In this document: in pieces, positions 30,791-40,699 of the stretch
How positions within the stretch are numbered: the first letter of the stretch is position 1
Layout: each line of letters starts with the position of its first letter
DNA from: Micromonospora solifontis
Lineage (GTDB): Bacteria; Actinomycetota; Actinomycetes; Mycobacteriales; Micromonosporaceae
Assembly: GCF_003725545.1 (NCBI RefSeq)
Contig: NZ_RJLN01000038.1
Coordinates: 1 to 51,743 of the forward strand
DNA: 51,743 nucleotides
Direction of reading: 5' to 3'
Program-made: the position numbers and the translations under genes
Notes under the pieces: generated by a model
The model's database searches: none
Seen by the model: the letters and a program-made list of their open reading frames with translations, nothing else
Told to the model about the DNA's origin: nothing

Positions 30791-30793
30791 ACT
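30788..30793 (+). promoter_or_regulatory. Candidate -10 of leaderless GNAT gene
   Basis: TAGACT, which includes the stop of the preceding gene, followed by exactly 7 nt and the ATG at 30801. Confidence 0.5.
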
Positions 30794-30800
30794 CCGCCGG

Positions 30801-31223
30801 ATGATCGTGCGGCGGGCCGGCGTGGCGGATGTGGCGGTGCTGGCGGAACTGCGCGGCATCGACGGGGACCAGCTCGGGGCGTACGCCGACTGGGTGGCCG
30901 CCCATGCGGAGACGCACCTGCCGTTCGTCGCCGAGGTCGACGGGTACGTGGTCGGCGCCGCCTGGCTGCTCGTCGCGGAACGGGTGCCCGGCAACGGGTC
31001 GCCGGACCGGTGGTACGGCGACATCCAGTCGGTCATGGTCCGCGAGGAGTACCGCAACCGGGGTATCGGCGCCGCGCTGATGGCCGCGATCCTGGCCGAG
31101 GCCCGGACCAGGGGGCTGCTGCACGTGACCGTCCACTCCGGCCGCCGCGCGGTCGACTTCTACCTGCGCAACGGCTTCAGCCAGCACCGTCAGCTCCTGT
31201 TCTGGGAGCCGGCCGCCTCCTGA
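30801..31223 (+). CDS. GNAT family N-acetyltransferase
   Basis: This 140-residue acetyltransferase has the acetyl-CoA-binding segment VREEYRNRGIGAALMAAILA (Q/RxxGxG/A), preceded by IQSVMV and followed by AVDFYLRNGF. Full-length for the family; acceptor unknown. Start ATG 30801 with a leaderless-type promoter directly upstream. Confidence 0.9.
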   Translation: MIVRRAGVADVAVLAELRGIDGDQLGAYADWVAAHAETHLPFVAEVDGYVVGAAWLLVAERVPGNGSPDRWYGDIQSVMVREEYRNRGIGAALMAAILAEARTRGLLHVTVHSGRRAVDFYLRNGFSQHRQLLFWEPAAS

Positions 31224-31382
31224 TCGGGCCGGTCGGCGGGTACCGGTGCGAGCCGGTGCGGCTCGTCCGCGTTTCCATTGACGCCGCGAGGATTGCCCGA
31301 GCGGCCGATTCGCCATCACACCGGTCCGCATGAGGGTGACGGCAGGACCGTCATCGATGGAACGACCGGGAAAGGAGTCCCG

Positions 31383-32081
31383 ATGGACGTACTGAGGAGG
31401 ACCTCGCTGGCCGCGGGCGGGTTCTACGTGATGACCTTCGTCTCGATTCCGACCCTCGCCCTGTACGGTCCGGTGCACGATCCGGACTACATCGCCGGCA
31501 CCACGTCGGAAACCCCGGTCGTCATCGGCGGCGTCCTTGAAGTGATCGTCGCCCTCGCCGTCATCGGCACCGCCGTCGTCCTCTATCCGGTGGTCAAGCG
31601 GCAGGGCGAAGCCCGAGCGCTGGGCTTCGTCGGTGCCCGGGTCCTCGAAGCCGCCGGCATCCTCGTCGGCGTCGCGAGCCTCCTGACGGTCGTGGCCCTG
31701 CGGCCGGCCGGAGCTGACGCCCTGGTCACCGGCCAAGCGCTGGTCGCCATCTATGACTCGATCTTCCTTCTCAGCCAGGGCTTCATCCCGGCCGTGAACG
31801 CCCTGTTGCTGGGTTCCCTGCTGTACCAGTCGCGCCTCGTGCCGCGGGTTCTTCCCGTGCTCGGACTCGTCGGGGCGCCCCTGCTCGTCGTTTCGGACGC
31901 CGGCATACTGTTCGGCCTCTGGGACCGGCTGTCTCCGGTGGCGGCGATCGCGGCCATTCCCATCGCGATGTGGGAGTTCTCGCTGGGCGTCTACCTGATC
32001 GTCAAAGGCTTCAGGGCCGCCCCGGTCACCGCGGGAATGGCCGCCACCAGCGCTCGGCCCGCCCAGGACGCCGCCGTCTGA
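31383..32081 (+). CDS. DUF4386-like membrane protein
   Basis: This 232-residue protein has six or so membrane helices: RTSLAAGGFYVMTFVSIPTL, VVIGGVLEVIVALAVIGTAV, VLEAAGILVGVASLLTVVAL, IFLLSQGFIPAVNALLLGSL, VLGLVGAPLLVVSDAGILFG and AAIPIAMWEFSLGVYLIVKG. This pattern fits DUF4386. Function unknown. AAAGGAG precedes the ATG at 31383. Base composition is slightly lower in GC than its neighbours, perhaps a later arrival (inference). Confidence 0.85.
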   Translation: MDVLRRTSLAAGGFYVMTFVSIPTLALYGPVHDPDYIAGTTSETPVVIGGVLEVIVALAVIGTAVVLYPVVKRQGEARALGFVGARVLEAAGILVGVASLLTVVALRPAGADALVTGQALVAIYDSIFLLSQGFIPAVNALLLGSLLYQSRLVPRVLPVLGLVGAPLLVVSDAGILFGLWDRLSPVAAIAAIPIAMWEFSLGVYLIVKGFRAAPVTAGMAATSARPAQDAAV

Positions 32082-32147
32082 CCGTCGAGAACACGGCCGG
32101 GCCGCTGTTCGCGCAGCCACGATCGGGCCGGTTTTCGCTGGTGGTGT

Positions 32148-32222
32148 TGGTGGGCGCGGCAGGTTTCGAACCTGCGACCCCTCGCTTGTAAGGCGAGTGC
32201 TCTCCCACTGAGCTACGCGCCC
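32148..32222 (-). tRNA. tRNA-Val (anticodon TAC)
   Basis: On the minus strand it folds as GGGCGCG acceptor, D stem GCTC/GAGC, anticodon stem CTCGC/GCGAG with loop CTTACAA (anticodon TAC), T stem GCAGG/CCTGC with TTCGAAA-type loop, and closing CGCGCCC. Discriminator A and an encoded CCA follow. It reads GTA codons. Length 75 nt with CCA. Confidence 0.96.
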
Positions 32223-32306
32223 GGAACGCCCGTACGGCGGGCCGGAGTTCGGCAAGCTTACCTGCCGGCCTCCGACCCGGTCGAACACGGCGTGCCTGGG
32301 GTGGGA

Positions 32307-32774
32307 TCAGGCGGCGACGGCCTCGGCGAGGGCCTTGCGCCAGCCCTGCTGGTCGCGGGGCTCGCCGGGCATGTTCATCTCGGCGAACCGGACCACGCCG
32401 GCCTTGTCGATCACGAACGTGCCCCGGTTGGCGATGCCCGCGACGTCGTTGAAGACGCCGTACGCCTGGGCCACCGCGCCGTGCGGCCAGAAGTCGGCCA
32501 GCAGCGGGAACTGGTAGCCCTCCCGGTCGGCCCAGATCTTGTGCGCGTAGACCGAGTCGACGCTGACGGTCAGCACCTGCACGTCGTCGTTGACGTACTC
32601 GTTGAGGTTGTCCCGGACCTCGCACAGCTCGCCCTGGCAGATGCCGGTGAAGGCGAGCGGGTAGAACACCAGCAGCACGGTGCGCCGGCCGCGGAAGTCG
32701 GCGAGCCGGACCTCCTGGTTGTTCTGGTCCTTGAGCACGAAGTCGGGCGCCTCGGCGCCAACCTCGATGGGCAT
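32307..32774 (-). CDS. ahpE: Peroxiredoxin (AhpE type)
   Basis: This 155-residue peroxiredoxin reduces hydroperoxides and peroxynitrite. The peroxidatic Cys is C46 in FYPLAFTGICQGELCEVRD; a second Cys (C51) lies in the same helix. Start ATG 32774 with GAGGAGTACGC upstream. It is followed on the chromosome by DUF3052 upstream of it, matching the Rv2238c-Rv2239c arrangement as I recall it. Likely reduced by mycoredoxin/mycothiol or thioredoxin (family knowledge). Confidence 0.9.
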   Translation of the reverse strand: MPIEVGAEAPDFVLKDQNNQEVRLADFRGRRTVLLVFYPLAFTGICQGELCEVRDNLNEYVNDDVQVLTVSVDSVYAHKIWADREGYQFPLLADFWPHGAVAQAYGVFNDVAGIANRGTFVIDKAGVVRFAEMNMPGEPRDQQGWRKALAEAVAA

Positions 32775-32853
32775 GCGTACTCCTCGGGTCGGGTCTGGAG
32801 ATCATCAGCCTGCCACACCCGGCGACGGCGGCCGCCGGGCACGGTGGGCCGGG

Positions 32854-33291
32854 CTACTTCTTGCTCTTCGACCCGCGCCGGAGCACGAGACGCGCGCCGC
32901 TCCAGTCACGGCCCGCGTTGATCGTGGAGGTCTGCTGGAGGCCGGCGGTCTGCGCGCTCTCCGCGACCTCGCTCGGCTCGACGTGACCGTCCCGGCCGGC
33001 TTTCGGCGTCAGCACCCAGACCACGCCGGCGTCGGCGAGCGGTCCGAGGGCGTCGACGAGGAGCTCGAAGAGGTCGCCGTCGCCGTCGCGGTACCAGACC
33101 AGAACCGCGTCGACCACCTCGTCGGTGTCCTCGTCGACCAGTTCTCCACAGCGGTCGGTCAGGGCGTCCCGGAGATCCTGGTCGACGTCCTCGTCGTACC
33201 CCATCTCCATGACGACCATCCCCGGCTCGATCCCGAACCGGTCCGCCAGGCTGCGTACCCCGTCGGCGGCCTGACCAGCGGTCGCGCTCAC
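32854..33291 (-). CDS. DUF3052 family protein
   Basis: This 145-residue acidic protein is conserved in actinobacteria. Visible blocks: SLADRFGIEPGMVVMEMGYD, LVDEDTDEVVDAVLVWYRDG, VVWVLTPKAGRDGHVEPSEV and a basic tail ending RRGSKSKK. Function unknown. GTG 33291 is chosen since AGGAGG lies 9 nt upstream and the conserved part starts just after. Sits upstream of ahpE on the same strand with 79 bp between. Confidence 0.87.
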   Translation of the reverse strand: MSATAGQAADGVRSLADRFGIEPGMVVMEMGYDEDVDQDLRDALTDRCGELVDEDTDEVVDAVLVWYRDGDGDLFELLVDALGPLADAGVVWVLTPKAGRDGHVEPSEVAESAQTAGLQQTSTINAGRDWSGARLVLRRGSKSKK

Positions 33292-33402
33292 TGTCGCGTG
33301 CCTCCTCATCTCATCCCTGCTCGCGGCGTCGTCCGACACCGTCGGGCCAAGTCCACACAGTTGTGGCTCCCCGCGCAAGTGGCGCACCGGGTGGAACGGA
33401 AT

Positions 33403-36012
33403 TTACCGTGCCAGCAGCGTACGGGCACCCTGGGTAATGGCTTCCGGAGAGACCAGAACCTGACGCGCCGCCGGGCCTAATGGTACAAACGAGTCAAGTC
33501 CGGCCACTCGGCGCGCCGCGCCGACGTAACCCGCGTCCACCAGCGCGGCGATCACCCCCTCGCCCACCCCGCCGGACCGGCGGGTCTCGTCGACGACCAG
33601 CACCCGACCGGTGGCCGAGGCCTCCCGGATGACGTCCGCCACCGGCAGCGGCGCGATCCAGCGCAGATCCACCACCCGGGTGCCGATCCCCTCGTCGGCG
33701 AGGGTGGCCGCCGCGCGCAGCGACATGGGTATGCCGTTGCCGAACGTGATGATCGTGACGTCCTCGGCGGAGCCGACCCCGTACACCCGGGCCCGGCCGA
33801 CCGGGACGTGCCGGGCGGCCCAGGCCCCCGGCTCGGCGTACTCGGCCAGCCATTCGCCGTCGCCCTCGGTGTAGAGGTCGCGGGTGTGGTAGAGCGCGAT
33901 CGGCTCCAGGAAGACGGAGACGGTGCCGTCCACCGCCGCCGCGGCGAGGCAGGTGCGCAGCATGGGCGCGGCGTCGTCCGGCCGGGCCGGCACGGCGATG
34001 ACCAGCCCCGGCACGTCCCGGAGCACCGCCAGGGAGTTGTCGTTGTGGAAGTGGCCGCCGAACCCCTCCTGGTACGCCAGCCCGGCGACCCGCAGCACCA
34101 TCGGGTTGCGGAACGCGCCGCGGGAGAAGAACCGCATGGTGGCGGCCTCGCCCCGCAGCTGGTCCTCGGCGTTGTGCAGGTACGCCAGGTACTGGATCTC
34201 CGGCACCGGCAGCATCCCGGCCACGCCGGCGCCCAGCCCGAGCCCGACGATCGACGTCTCGTCCAGCAGCGTGTCGAAGACCCGGGCCGCGCCGAACCGG
34301 TCCCGCAGCCCCTTGGTCACCCCGTACACCCCGCCCTTGGCGGCGACGTCCTCGCCGAAGACGGCCATCCCCGGGTGGTCCAGCATCCCGTCCGCGAGCG
34401 CCGCGTTGATGCTCTGCGCCAGGGTCAGCGGGCCGGCCAGCTCCGGCGGCTTGCCGCCGAACGCCTCGGCCCGCGCGCCCGCGCCCGGCCCGGCCGCGCG
34501 TTCCGCCGCCTCGGCCACCGCCCGGGCGACCCGGGCCGGCCGGCGCGGGGCCAGTTCGGCGAGCACCTCGGCCGGGGAGGCCAGCTTCGGCTCGTCGAGC
34601 ACCTCCTCGGCGATCCGGCGGATCTGCCAGCCGCGTTCGTCGTACCGGGCGAGCAGTTCCGCCCCGGCGGCGAAACCCGCCTCGACCAGCGTCCGCGCGG
34701 TGGCCAGCAGCGGGTCCCGCGCGGCGTCCGCGGCGAGTTCGGCCGGGCTCCGGTACGCGGTCTCGGCGTCCGCCCCGGCATGCCCCATCAGCCGTACGGT
34801 GCGCAGGTGCAGCACGGCGGGGCGCCGGTGCCGGCGCACCCAGCCCGCCGCCTCCGCCGCCACCCGGTACGCCTCGACCGGGTCGGTGCCGTCGGCGGCG
34901 AAGTAGCGGATCCCCGGCTTGGCGCGCAGGGTCGCCTCGACCCAGCCCTCCGGCGAGCGGACGCTGATCCCGAGCCCGTTGTCCTCGCAGACGAACAGGA
35001 CCGGGATGCGCAGGCCGGTGTGGTCGTACCAGCCGGCGGTGTTGAACGCGGCGGTGGCCGTGGCGTGGTTCACCGAGGCGTCGCCGAACGAGCAGACCAC
35101 GATCGCGTCCGGCGGCCAGGGCGAGCCGGGGGTGTCGTCCCCGTCGGCGCGCCGGGGGTTGCCCACCCGGCGCAGCCGTTCCAGGGCGAGTCCCATGCCG
35201 ACCGCCCGGGGCAGGTGGGAGGCGATGGTGGAGGTGGTGGGGATGACGGCCAGGTCGGCCCGGCCGAACACCTTGTGCCGGCCCCCGGCGATCGGCTCCC
35301 GCGCCGAGGCGACCATCCCGCGCAGCACGTCCCGCGCCGCCGCCGCGTACCCGTCGTCGGGGTCGGGTGCGGGCAGCGGCGGCGCGTCGACGGTGGCCTC
35401 GCCGGCGGCGTCGACCACGACGGCGGCGCCGATCGGCAGTCGCGCCGCGTCAGAGGCGTCCGGGTCCGGCTCGATCGCCGGCGCGGCCGCTCCGGCCGGG
35501 CCGGCGCCCGCCGGGTCGTCGCCCGCCGGGCCATCCGGGTCCGCCGGGGCCGGATCAGGGGCGGTGCCGGCCGGAGCGCCGGTGGACGCCTCTCGGCCGG
35601 GGTCGCCGGGCGCTTCGGTGCCGCGGGCGGCCGACGCCCCGGGAGCCTGGCCGGCCGGGTAGTCGTCGGCCGCCTGGGCGGCCCGCAGGCAGTAGAACGC
35701 CCCGGAGCGGTAGTGCAGCAGGGCGGGGTCGGTGGGGCGCAGCGCGGCGGCCACGGCGGCGTTGCCCTCGTGCCCCGCCGAGCCGATGGTGTAGTACCCC
35801 TCGCCGAAGCTGCGCAGCCACCGTCCGGCCAGGTCCAGCAGCCGGCTGGTCACCTGGGCGTCGAAGAGGGCCAGCGCCTGCGCGCCGGTCAGCGGCGCGC
35901 CGTCGGACAGCAGTTCGCCGAGGTCACGCCGCTGGGCGGGGGCGCCGAGTCCGCTCAGGGCCGCCCGGACCCGGTCGTCGAGATCGTGCGGGGTGGTCAC
36001 GTCGGACAGCAT
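33403..36012 (-). CDS. Thiamine-pyrophosphate-dependent dehydrogenase E1, alpha-beta fusion
   Basis: This 869-residue protein joins an E1 alpha half (about 1-500) and an E1 beta half (about 530-869) of the 2-oxoacid dehydrogenase type. The alpha half has [37 protein letters not shown] then [10 protein letters not shown] (TPP/Mg2+ site) and [13 protein letters not shown]. The beta half has [38 protein letters not shown] and [14 protein letters not shown] disordered acidic Pro/Ala/Gly insert occupies about residues 115-215. No E2/E3 genes are nearby, so it must share other complexes. ATG 36012 is used; the GTG four codons later is possible. Confidence 0.88.
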   Translation of the reverse strand: MLSDVTTPHDLDDRVRAALSGLGAPAQRRDLGELLSDGAPLTGAQALALFDAQVTSRLLDLAGRWLRSFGEGYYTIGSAGHEGNAAVAAALRPTDPALLHYRSGAFYCLRAAQAADDYPAGQAPGASAARGTEAPGDPGREASTGAPAGTAPDPAPADPDGPAGDDPAGAGPAGAAAPAIEPDPDASDAARLPIGAAVVVDAAGEATVDAPPLPAPDPDDGYAAAARDVLRGMVASAREPIAGGRHKVFGRADLAVIPTTSTIASHLPRAVGMGLALERLRRVGNPRRADGDDTPGSPWPPDAIVVCSFGDASVNHATATAAFNTAGWYDHTGLRIPVLFVCEDNGLGISVRSPEGWVEATLRAKPGIRYFAADGTDPVEAYRVAAEAAGWVRRHRRPAVLHLRTVRLMGHAGADAETAYRSPAELAADAARDPLLATARTLVEAGFAAGAELLARYDERGWQIRRIAEEVLDEPKLASPAEVLAELAPRRPARVARAVAEAAERAAGPGAGARAEAFGGKPPELAGPLTLAQSINAALADGMLDHPGMAVFGEDVAAKGGVYGVTKGLRDRFGAARVFDTLLDETSIVGLGLGAGVAGMLPVPEIQYLAYLHNAEDQLRGEAATMRFFSRGAFRNPMVLRVAGLAYQEGFGGHFHNDNSLAVLRDVPGLVIAVPARPDDAAPMLRTCLAAAAVDGTVSVFLEPIALYHTRDLYTEGDGEWLAEYAEPGAWAARHVPVGRARVYGVGSAEDVTIITFGNGIPMSLRAAATLADEGIGTRVVDLRWIAPLPVADVIREASATGRVLVVDETRRSGGVGEGVIAALVDAGYVGAARRVAGLDSFVPLGPAARQVLVSPEAITQGARTLLAR

Positions 36013-36063
36013 TACCGACGAGGGGCCAGGTCGCCCACCCGGACACGTTCCGCCCGGGGCGGC

Positions 36064-36534
36064 TCAGTCCTCCCCGCACCGCTCGGGGCAGCCTCCGTCG
36101 GACACCTTCCAGACCAGCTCACGCAGGCTGGCGAGCTCGTCGGCGCCGAGCCCGTCGAGGAGTCGGGAGTCCGACATCACCTGCCGCACCCGCTCCCGGA
36201 CCCGCCGGCCGGCGTCGGTCACCACGAGCGTCTTCTGCCGCCGGTCGGCCGGGTCGCCGCGCCGCTCCACCAGCCCGGCCTGCTCCAGCTTGTCGACCAG
36301 AGCCGTGACGTTGGACCGGTCGCAGCCCAGCCGCGCGGCGAGGTCCCGGGCCGGGAGCGGGCGGTCCGGGTCCAGCTCGTGCAGGGCGCGGGCGGCCGCC
36401 GGGGTGAGGCCCAGCTCGCCGATCCCCACGTCCTGGTAGTGCCGCATCGCGGCCGCGATGTGCATGATCCGGCGCACCGTGTCGCCCGCCAGGTCGGCGC
36501 GGTCACGGCTGGTCGGGGCGTTCGGCTGCGCCAT
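36064..36534 (-). CDS. MarR-family transcriptional regulator
   Basis: This 156-residue winged-helix repressor has [20 protein letters not shown], recognition region [20 protein letters not shown] and the wing [19 protein letters not shown]. The C-terminal end has two Cys ([10 protein letters not shown]), which could act in redox sensing, but that is speculation. The ATG at 36534 follows a TAGGAT hexamer by 7 nt, and a perfect inverted repeat overlaps this hexamer, so it should be autorepressed. It lies downstream of an MFS exporter gene on the same strand. Confidence 0.9.
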   Translation of the reverse strand: MAQPNAPTSRDRADLAGDTVRRIMHIAAAMRHYQDVGIGELGLTPAAARALHELDPDRPLPARDLAARLGCDRSNVTALVDKLEQAGLVERRGDPADRRQKTLVVTDAGRRVRERVRQVMSDSRLLDGLGADELASLRELVWKVSDGGCPERCGED

Positions 36535-36541
36535 ACCGCAC

Positions 36542-36547
36542 ATCCTA
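36542..36547 (-). promoter_or_regulatory. Candidate -10 of leaderless marR gene
   Basis: On the minus strand TAGGAT is followed by 7 nt and the ATG at 36534. Confidence 0.5.
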
Positions 36548-36563
36548 CTTTCCGGGCAAGTAG
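36545..36563. promoter_or_regulatory. MarR operator candidate
   Basis: CTACTT-N7-AAGTAG, a perfect inverted repeat of the size bound by MarR dimers, covers the first half of the -10 hexamer of the regulator's own promoter. Confidence 0.65.
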
Positions 36564-36611
36564 TTGAGCGCCTCCACGGTTGAGCGCCACCCGCGTGCGG
36601 GGCGGCAGCCG

Positions 36612-38054
36612 TCAACCGCTGACCCGTGGCGCGGCGACCGGTTGGTGCTCGACGCGGGGTGGGGCCGGAGGCGGGCGGAGGGCGCGGTGGGCGGCCAGGG
36701 CACCCGTGACGAGCAGGGCGGCGGTGAGGGCGGCCGGCGGCACCGACAGGGCGGCGGCGGACCGGCCGGCGGCGGCCAGGGCCAGGTGGAGACCGCCGAT
36801 CGCGGTCACCCCGAGGACGGCGGCGAGCAGGGTGCCGGTGGAGACCAGCGCGGAGAGCGCGGCGGCCGAGGCGACGGGCACGATCCCGGTGAGCCGGCCG
36901 ACCAGCGGGCTGAACGCGGCCGCGTGCGCCGCGCCGCCGGCCAGCAGCAGCCCGCTGCCCGCCGGCCATGGCCAGCCGTCCCGCGACGTCCAGGCGAGCA
37001 CCGCCACCACCGCCGCCAGCACCAGCGGCCCGACCACCGGCAGGAGGCCCCGGATCCGCTCCGGCAGGCGCGGCACCGCCAGGCCGCAGAGCGCGAAACC
37101 CGAGGCGTACGGGAGGAAGGCCAGCCCCGCCGCCAGCGCGGTGAAGCCCAGCCCGTCCTGCAGGCGCAGGGTGAGCACGAAGAGGAACCCGGCGTAGCAG
37201 CCCATCACCACGCAGCAGGCGAGCAGCCCGGCCGCCACCCCGGGCCGGCGCAGCACCGCCACGTCCAGCAGCGGATCCCGCCCCCGCCGGGCGCGGCGGG
37301 TCTCGTACCCGACGAAGAGCCCGAGCCCGACGGCGCCGGCGGCGACCGCGACGGCCTGGGCCGCACCGGGCCAGCCCAGGTCCCGACCCAACACCAGGGG
37401 CAGCACCAGGGCCAGCATCGCGGCCGACAACAGCGCCACGCCGGGGACGTCCAGGCCCTCCCCGGACGGCGCGACCGGCGGCCCGGCGAGCACGCGGCGG
37501 GCGACGAGCCACAGCACCAGCCCGACCGGCACGTTGACCAGGAAGGCGCTGCGCCAGGTGAGGCCGGCCAGGTCGAGCGTGACCAGCAGCCCGCCGGCGA
37601 CCTGGCCGGCGGCCACCCCGAGCGCCAGCACCATCGAGTACGCCCCGATCGCGCGGCCCCGCGCCGCGCCGGCGAAGCGCGCCTGGATCAGCGACAGCAC
37701 CTGCGGCACCAGCACTGCGCCGGCGGCCCCCTGCACCGCGCGGGCGAGCACCAGCGCGACCGGTCCCGGTGCCAGCCCGCAGGCCAGCGAGGCGACCGTG
37801 AACCCGGCCAGGCCGAGCCGGAACATCCGGGCGTACCCGTGCCGGGCGCCGAGCCGCGCCCCGGTCACCACGAGCACGGCGAAGGTCAGGGTGTAGCCGG
37901 CGAGCACCAGCTGCTGCACGGCCGGCGGCCCGGCCAGGTCCGCCCGGATCGCCGGCGCCGCGACGGCCGCGATCGAGGTGTCCATGGAGGCCATCGTCTG
38001 TCCGGTCAGCAGGACGGCGAGCAGCGCGGCGGGCCGCGGCGTCGAGTCGGTCAC
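36612..38054 (-). CDS. MFS drug exporter (DHA2/EmrB-like)
   Basis: This 480-residue transporter has about 14 helices. Family marks: ASMDTSIAAVAAPAIRADL in helix 1, GARLGARHGYARMFRLGLAG (motif A region), LARAVQGAAGAVLVPQVLSL, GQVAGGLLVTLDLAGLTWRS and FLVNVPVGLVLWLVA (motif C and the DHA2 block). Probably a proton-driven multidrug or metabolite exporter. GTG 38054 is the preferred start, with GTG 38063 possible. Divergent from an AraC-type gene across 98 bp and followed by marR, so two regulators may act on it. Confidence 0.9.
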   Translation of the reverse strand: MTDSTPRPAALLAVLLTGQTMASMDTSIAAVAAPAIRADLAGPPAVQQLVLAGYTLTFAVLVVTGARLGARHGYARMFRLGLAGFTVASLACGLAPGPVALVLARAVQGAAGAVLVPQVLSLIQARFAGAARGRAIGAYSMVLALGVAAGQVAGGLLVTLDLAGLTWRSAFLVNVPVGLVLWLVARRVLAGPPVAPSGEGLDVPGVALLSAAMLALVLPLVLGRDLGWPGAAQAVAVAAGAVGLGLFVGYETRRARRGRDPLLDVAVLRRPGVAAGLLACCVVMGCYAGFLFVLTLRLQDGLGFTALAAGLAFLPYASGFALCGLAVPRLPERIRGLLPVVGPLVLAAVVAVLAWTSRDGWPWPAGSGLLLAGGAAHAAAFSPLVGRLTGIVPVASAAALSALVSTGTLLAAVLGVTAIGGLHLALAAAGRSAAALSVPPAALTAALLVTGALAAHRALRPPPAPPRVEHQPVAAPRVSG

Positions 38055-38140
38055 GTCCGCCACGCTGCCCGCGGCGCCCACCCCCGGTCTTGTCGATCCT
38101 TGCGGCGCCCGCCGCCGACGTTTCCGTCACCCCGGCGGCC

Positions 38141-38146
38141 TACGCT
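38141..38146 (+). promoter_or_regulatory. Candidate -10 of leaderless araC-type gene
   Basis: TACGCT followed by 6 nt and the GTG at 38153; no Shine-Dalgarno sequence. Confidence 0.45.
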
Positions 38147-38152
38147 CACCGG

Positions 38153-38923
38153 GTGCGTACCGCGACGCCGCTGCTCCGGCACCCGGACTTCCGGGTCACC
38201 GCGGTGCGCTGCCGGGACGACCACACCGGCTGGTCCCCACCCGAGCAGGCCACCGGGTACGGGATGGTGCTGACCCGGCGGGGCGGCTTCCGGCGGGCCG
38301 GGCGGGCCGGCGAGGAGTTCGTCGAGCCGACCATCGCCTACCTGACCGTGCCGGGCGAGGAGGAGCGGTACGCCCACCCGGCGGGCGGGGACGACTGCAC
38401 CGCCGTGCACCTGTCCGAGCGCCTGTGGCGGGACCTGTTCGCCGACCGGCCGCTGCCCGGCGTGGTGCACGTGGACGCCCGGGTCGACCTGGCCCACCGG
38501 CTGCTGCTGCGGGCCGGCGCCGACCCGGAGTACGCCGCCGCCGAGCGGCTGGTCCGGCTGCTCGCGGCCGCCACCGGGCCGGCGGCCGGGAGCGTCGGGC
38601 ACAGCCGGCGGCTGGTGGAGCGGGCCCGGGCCGCGCTGCGCGACGACCACCCCGACGCGGCGGGGCTGCTCCCGCTGGCCCGGTCGCTCGGCGTCTCGCC
38701 GTACCGGTTGAGCCGGGAGTTCCAGGCGCTGGTCGGGGTGCCGCTGACCCGTTACCGCAACCGGCTGCGGGTGGGGCGGGCGCTGGACCGGCTGGAGGAC
38801 GGGGTGGACAGCCTCGCCGCGCTCGCCGCCGAGCTGGGCTTCGCCGATCAGGCGCACCTCACCCGCACGGTCCGCGCGCAGCTCGGGCACACCCCGGGCC
38901 AGTTGCGGCGGCTGCTCGGCTGA
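38153..38923 (+). CDS. AraC-family transcriptional regulator
   Basis: This 256-residue protein has a cupin-like N-terminal sensing part (TGYGMVLTRRGGFRRAGRAG) and a C-terminal double HTH: LARSLGVSPYRLSREFQALV and LAALAAELGFADQAHLTRTV, ending with the usual GHTPGQLRRLL. It is divergent from the MFS exporter gene and is its most likely regulator. GTG 38153 is supported by a leaderless-type promoter. Confidence 0.9.
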   Translation: MRTATPLLRHPDFRVTAVRCRDDHTGWSPPEQATGYGMVLTRRGGFRRAGRAGEEFVEPTIAYLTVPGEEERYAHPAGGDDCTAVHLSERLWRDLFADRPLPGVVHVDARVDLAHRLLLRAGADPEYAAAERLVRLLAAATGPAAGSVGHSRRLVERARAALRDDHPDAAGLLPLARSLGVSPYRLSREFQALVGVPLTRYRNRLRVGRALDRLEDGVDSLAALAAELGFADQAHLTRTVRAQLGHTPGQLRRLLG

Positions 38924-39049
38924 AAGCGCCATTCGTCGGACAGTGTTCGGCAAGAAGTGCCACCGCCGGCCGCCTGCCGGTCACCTGCCGGCCATGCCCG
39001 GTCGCGACGCTCCCCGCAGCCGAGAGAACCGGGCTCCGGGGAGGAAACC

Positions 39050-40695
39050 GTGGCACTGTCCCGACGTACCATCCTGCTCAGCGGCGCGGCGCTCGGCGCC
39101 GCCGGCGCCGTCACCGGCCTGCCCGCCGCGGCGGCCGCGGCCGGCCCGCTGCGCCGCGACCCGTTCACCCTCGGTGTCGCCTCGGGCGACCCGGACCACG
39201 AGGGTTTCGTGCTGTGGACCCGGCTGGCCCGGAGCCGCTGGCCGAGGACGGTCTCGGCGGCATGCCGGCGCGGATCGTCCCGGTGCACTGGGAACTGGCC
39301 GCCGACGAGAACTTCCGGTACGTGGTCCGGCGCGGCACCGAGCTGGCCCGGCCGGAGTCGGCGCACAGCGTGCATGTCGAGCTGGCCGGCCTCTCCCCCG
39401 CCCGGGAGTACTTCTACCGGTTCCGGGTCGAGGGGTACGCCTCCCCCATCGGCCGCACCCGCACCGCGCCCGCGCCGTGGGCCATGCCGTCCGCCCTGGC
39501 CATGGGCTTCGTCTCCTGCTCGCAGTACGAGCACGGCTACTTCACCGCCTACCGGCGGCTGGCCGAGACCGAGCCGGAGCTGATCCTGCACCTGGGCGAC
39601 TACCAGTACGAGTACGCCCGGGACACCTACACGGTGCCGGGCGGCAACCCGCGCGACCACGAGGGGCCGGAGACCCGGACGCTGGCCAACTACCGGCAGC
39701 GGCACGCCCAGTACAAGACCGACGCCGACCTGCAGGCGGCGCACGCGGTGGCGCCGTGGGTGGTGGTCTTCGACGACCACGAGGTGGAGAACAACTGGGC
39801 CGACGAGGTGCCCGAGGCGCCGGACCCGGACTTCCTGGCCCGCCGGGCGGCGGCGTTCCAGGCCTACTACGAGAACATGCCGCTGCGCCGCACCTCGATC
39901 CCGCGTGGCATCGACATGCAGCTCTACCGCCGGGTCCGGTGGGGCCGGCTGGCCACCTTCCACATGCTCGACACCCGCCAGTACCGGGACGACCAGGCGT
40001 GCGGCGACGGATACCAGAGCTGCGCGGCCGCGTACGACCCGGCGCGGTCGATCACCGGGCCCGAGCAGGAGGCGTGGCTGCTGGACGGCTTCCGCCGCTC
40101 CGAGGCCCGCTGGGACATCCTCGGCCAGCAGGTCTTCTTCGCCCAGCGGGACAACAACTCCGGCCCGCTGACGGTGACCAGCATGGACGCCTGGGACGGG
40201 TACGTCGCCTCCCGGGACCGGATCACCCGCGGCTGGGTGGCCGCCGGGGTGCGCAACCCGGTGGTGCTCACCGGCGACGTGCACGCGCACTGGGCCAGCG
40301 ACCTGAAGCTCGACTACGCCGATCCGACCTCCCGGACGGTCGGCAGCGAGCTGGTCTGCTCGTCGATCACCTCCACCGGCGACGGCGCCGACTCGCCCAC
40401 CGGCTCGCACCCGTGGCTGAAGTTCAACCCGCACCTGCGCTTCCACAACAACCTGCGCGGGTACGTCCGCACCACGATCACCCCGGCCCAGCTCGCCGCG
40501 AACTTCGACGTGCTGCCGTACGTGCGCCGGCCGGACGCGCCCGCGTACACCCGGGCCACGTTCGTGATCGAGGACCGGGTCCCCGGGCTGCACCAGACGT
40601 ACGACCGCCCGCCGGCCGCCGCCCGGACCGCCGCTCCGGACTCCCCCGCCGACCTCGGCCAGCAGACGGTCGACGCCGAGACCGTCCGCCCCTGA
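39050..40695 (+). pseudogene. phoD: Alkaline phosphatase D family gene with a one-base frameshift
   Basis: GTG 39050 (GGGGAGGAAACC upstream) begins with a Tat signal (LSRRTILLSGAALGAAGAV) and the family block FTLGVASGDPDHEGFVLWTR. At about 39228-39230 one C appears missing: the frame turns to nonsense while the frame one base over continues with EPLAEDGLGGMPARIVPVHW. That frame runs to 40695 with the metal-site blocks LILHLGDYQYEY, VVFDDHEVENNW and VVLTGDVHAHW. Restoring one C would give a 548-residue PhoD-like Ca/Fe phosphatase. Either a recent inactivation or a homopolymer sequencing error; everything else in the gene is intact. Confidence 0.88.
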
Positions 40696-40699
40696 CAGT

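Noticed and set aside
37978..40695. A 905-residue plus-strand protein
   Set aside because: The part before about 39231 is a shadow of the AraC and phoD N-terminal coding; the true N terminus is in another frame.
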